A stretch of DNA of 9,114 nt from Saprospiraceae bacterium (GTDB lineage Bacteria; Bacteroidota; Bacteroidia; Chitinophagales; Saprospiraceae): positions 1 through 9,114 of the forward strand of contig JAJCYJ010000121.1 in assembly GCA_029262975.1 (NCBI GenBank). Direction: 5' to 3'. A program made the position numbers and the translations under genes. Below, piece after piece: positions 7,737-9,114 of this stretch (the first letter of the stretch is position 1; every line of letters begins with the position of its first letter). The notes under the pieces are model-generated. The model worked only from the letters and a program-made list of their open reading frames with translations. It made no database searches and was not told the origin of the DNA.

Positions 7737-7757
7737 GAAAAGAAGGTCGCCCTTTTC
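7737..7757 (+). terminator. Hairpin 10 bases after the response regulator stop, possible terminator
   Basis: GAAAAG can pair with CTTTTC around AAGGTCGCC. An alternative fold pairs AAGG with CCTT around a TCGC loop. The corresponding place in copy A also folds, although the inner bases differ. The Ts lie in the descending arm and no T tract follows, so it is a weak candidate. Confidence 0.4.
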
Positions 7758-7897
7758 ATGTAATGGATATTCAAATTTGAATGCTCCCTATTGAGCGATA
7801 TTCAGGAGTAATCCCAATATAAATATAAATTAGCATCAAAAAAATGCATGCAATACGAGACGATCACCATCACTCTTCAAATAGAATCTAGCAAAAT

Positions 7898-8021
7898 CCT
7901 GATTCAGACAAAGAATGGTGCTTAAGTGTCTATGTGCCTAGGTGCCTTCAGAAATGGTTGTTAAACCGCTGTCGGCATATTCTGAAAATTTTATAATTCT
8001 ATTAACCCTGATTCAGACAAA
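7898..8021 (+). repeat. Pair of 15-base direct repeats, CCTGATTCAGACAAA
   Basis: Identical 15-base units lie at 7898-7912 and 8007-8021, 109 bases apart. A diverged form, CCGATTCAGACTAAA, occurs once in copy A at 4509-4523. The core GATTCAGAC is thus present three times in the window, always downstream of a LytTR gene end. Confidence 0.85.
7916..7947 (+). repeat. Short tandem tract of four octamers, consensus ANGTGYCT
   Basis: The units are TGGTGCTT, AAGTGTCT, ATGTGCCT and AGGTGCCT in direct succession, with the last three closest to the consensus. The tract lies between the two 15-base direct repeats, in the segment absent from copy A. Confidence 0.7.
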
Positions 8022-8243
8022 AGAGGCGAATTACAAAATCAGTCGGGTTTATAATTGTCAATATTTGATAATTAACAGAATTATGGAAAGTGCAAATCGA
8101 AATATTACCAGGCATCAACAAAGCAATATGGAAAACATTAATTCTTGTATAATCTTTGACTAAGTTGCTTATAGTAAGACTCTGACAATTAGCTTAATTC
8201 GTGATCCAGGTAGGAAAGGAGATATCAAAAATCATTTTATTGC

Positions 8244-9114
8244 CTAGTTGGAATCCTCATCTGCACCTTTTGAAGATTGCGACTGTAATAACGCCTTGAT
8301 TTCTCCCATTTCCTTTCTGAGCGTATTTATCTCTAACTGCTGCTGTTTTATTCCTTCGAGTAATAAGGGTACTAATTGGGTATAGTCCACACCCAAATAA
8401 CCGTCACCAATTTCAAGCACTGCTTCAGGAAGAACTTTTTGAACGTCCTGTGCTGCCACACCAGCGCTTCTTTCTGCTTCTCCTATCAGATTGTAGGTAA
8501 AACCCTTTATGTGAGCAATTTTATCAATTGGATTTTCAATTAAGATTATATTTTCTTTTAACCGAATGTCTGATACATCGGCTATATTTCCTGTATAAAA
8601 AATACTGCCGATTACGTCAAGGGCCACCTGGGGCGCAGGATCACCTATTCCTGTAAATCCATTTTCAAGAATAACAAATTCTCCAAAACCCGGTTCAGGC
8701 GTATCAATGAAAAAGTATTTATCGGTACCGTTATCAAAATAGCCAACCGAGGTACCACTTACTCCATTATTATTTTCAAATCTTATGTGAGAATTTGCTC
8801 CACTTGACTGGAAAAAGGCAATTCCATTAGTCCCTTTAACAAACAATTCGCCTCTTACGTCTAATGTCCGAGATGGAGTATCAGTACCAATTCCTACTTT
8901 GACTGCATCACCCCCTACACCTCCTATAGCGGCACAACTGGAGCAATTTACCCGGGCGTTATACCCTAAAGCTATTGAACGGTCCAGCGAGTCACTGTCT
9001 GTAGTTTGACTAGCATCAAATCCTATGAATGTATTTCTTGTACTTGACGTATTCGTACCTCCAGTATTCTTTCCAATATAGGTGTTGTCATGCCCATTTT
9101 CATTGAATGCTCCT
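8244..9114 (-). CDS. Surface/tail-fibre-like protein with C-terminal S74 intramolecular chaperone domain; 5' end outside window
   Basis: The minus-strand frame is open from the right edge to the TAG at 8244-8246, giving at least 289 residues. The TTG codon at 8844-8846 is internal, because recognisable sequence continues upstream of it. The visible N-terminal part has head-type repeats (NTYIGKN, NTFIGFDASQ, RSIALGYNARV, CAAIGG). Two units of the form GIGxxxPxxxLDVxGxxF follow, at VGIGTDTPSRTLDVRG and TGIGDPAPQVALDVIG. The S74 domain begins with SDIRLKENI; its Ser-Asp pair (codons 8571-8573 and 8568-8570) is the catalytic dyad used by such domains to cleave themselves off after trimer assembly. 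The rest of the domain (GFTYN, AGVAAQDVQKVLPEAV, LGVDYTQLVPLLLEGIKQQ) is intact and ends in a coiled coil. Many Bacteroidota carry such proteins on the chromosome. I see no phage gene nearby, so a trimeric secreted or surface fibre is more likely than a phage tail. Confidence 0.85.
   Translation of the reverse strand, partial: GAFNENGHDNTYIGKNTGGTNTSSTRNTFIGFDASQTTDSDSLDRSIALGYNARVNCSSCAAIGGVGGDAVKVGIGTDTPSRTLDVRGELFVKGTNGIAFFQSSGANSHIRFENNNGVSGTSVGYFDNGTDKYFFIDTPEPGFGEFVILENGFTGIGDPAPQVALDVIGSIFYTGNIADVSDIRLKENIILIENPIDKIAHIKGFTYNLIGEAERSAGVAAQDVQKVLPEAVLEIGDGYLGVDYTQLVPLLLEGIKQQQLEINTLRKEMGEIKALLQSQSSKGADEDSN

Larger units (their letters stand above)
7670..8021 (+). repeat. Dispersed duplicate, copy B (end of the intact regulator plus downstream flank)
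   Basis: This is the partner of the segment at 4242-4523. It starts inside the intact regulator gene and continues through about 150 aligned non-coding bases to ATCACTCT at 7869-7876. The next block matched in copy A is 7983-8005. The 106 bases between them (7877-7982) correspond to only 13 bases in copy A. Because the coding end is intact here, this copy is the better preserved one. Confidence 0.75.
7727..8243. other. 517-base stretch without a gene
   Basis: Up to 8021 it consists of the flank shared with copy A, interrupted by a segment with an octamer tract. From 8022 to 8243 I recognise nothing. An open frame from a GTG at 7942 to 8163 has no ribosome site, no recognisable motif, and runs through the repeat tract, so it is not called as a gene. 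No strong terminator for the minus-strand gene ending at 8244 was found. Confidence 0.7.

Noticed and set aside
4242..8021. Composite mobile element bounded by copies A and B
   Set aside because: There is no transposase, integrase, terminal inverted repeat or target-site duplication. The copies are parts of a regulator gene and its flank, which fits a segmental duplication better.
7942..8163. 73-codon open frame from a GTG after the response regulator
   Set aside because: It starts inside the octamer tract, crosses the duplicated flank and a 15-base repeat, has no ribosome site and resembles no family.

Overview
The window looks like chromosomal DNA from a Bacteroidota bacterium, most likely of the Cytophagales or a related order. 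The evidence is the gene families: an M1 peptidase of the type fused to ABC permeases, a DUF5916 outer-membrane protein, a DUF2911 protein, a LytS/LytTR two-component pair and an S74 tail-fibre-domain surface protein. AT-rich intergenic DNA and the absence of clear Shine-Dalgarno sequences before the starts agree with this. No RNA gene, CRISPR array, transposase or phage structural cluster was seen.

Layout. Positions 1-1649 (+) hold the 3' part of a zinc M1 aminopeptidase gene cut by the left edge. It is followed 17 bases later by a complete DUF5916 gene (1667-3865, +), probably in the same operon. A 785-base stretch without an intact gene follows (3866-4650). A DUF2911 gene (4651-5772, -) ends there at a convincing intrinsic terminator (4595-4624). 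A 209-base divergent spacer separates it from a histidine kinase gene (5982-7016, +), which overlaps its response regulator gene (7013-7726, +) by ATGA. After a 517-base non-coding stretch (7727-8243) comes the 3' part of an S74 surface protein gene on the minus strand (8244 to the right edge), cut by the window.

The main unexpected result lies in the two non-coding stretches. The first carries the decayed end of a second LytTR regulator gene. Its last 18 codons and about 200 bases of 3' flank match the end and downstream flank of the intact regulator about 3.4 kb away. A segment carrying at least the regulator's 3' half was therefore duplicated, and the upstream copy decayed. The downstream copy has about 106 bases at a point where the other has 13. 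That segment contains an octamer tandem tract, and a 15-base direct repeat occurs inside it and again 24 bases beyond its right edge.

How the genes may work together: the kinase senses an unknown signal with a four-helix membrane domain and phosphorylates the LytTR regulator. The divergent DUF2911 gene and the pair's own promoter are plausible targets, because the spacer holds helically phased AGTC elements. This is inference. I see no clear evidence of a wholly new system; the other genes belong to recognised families.
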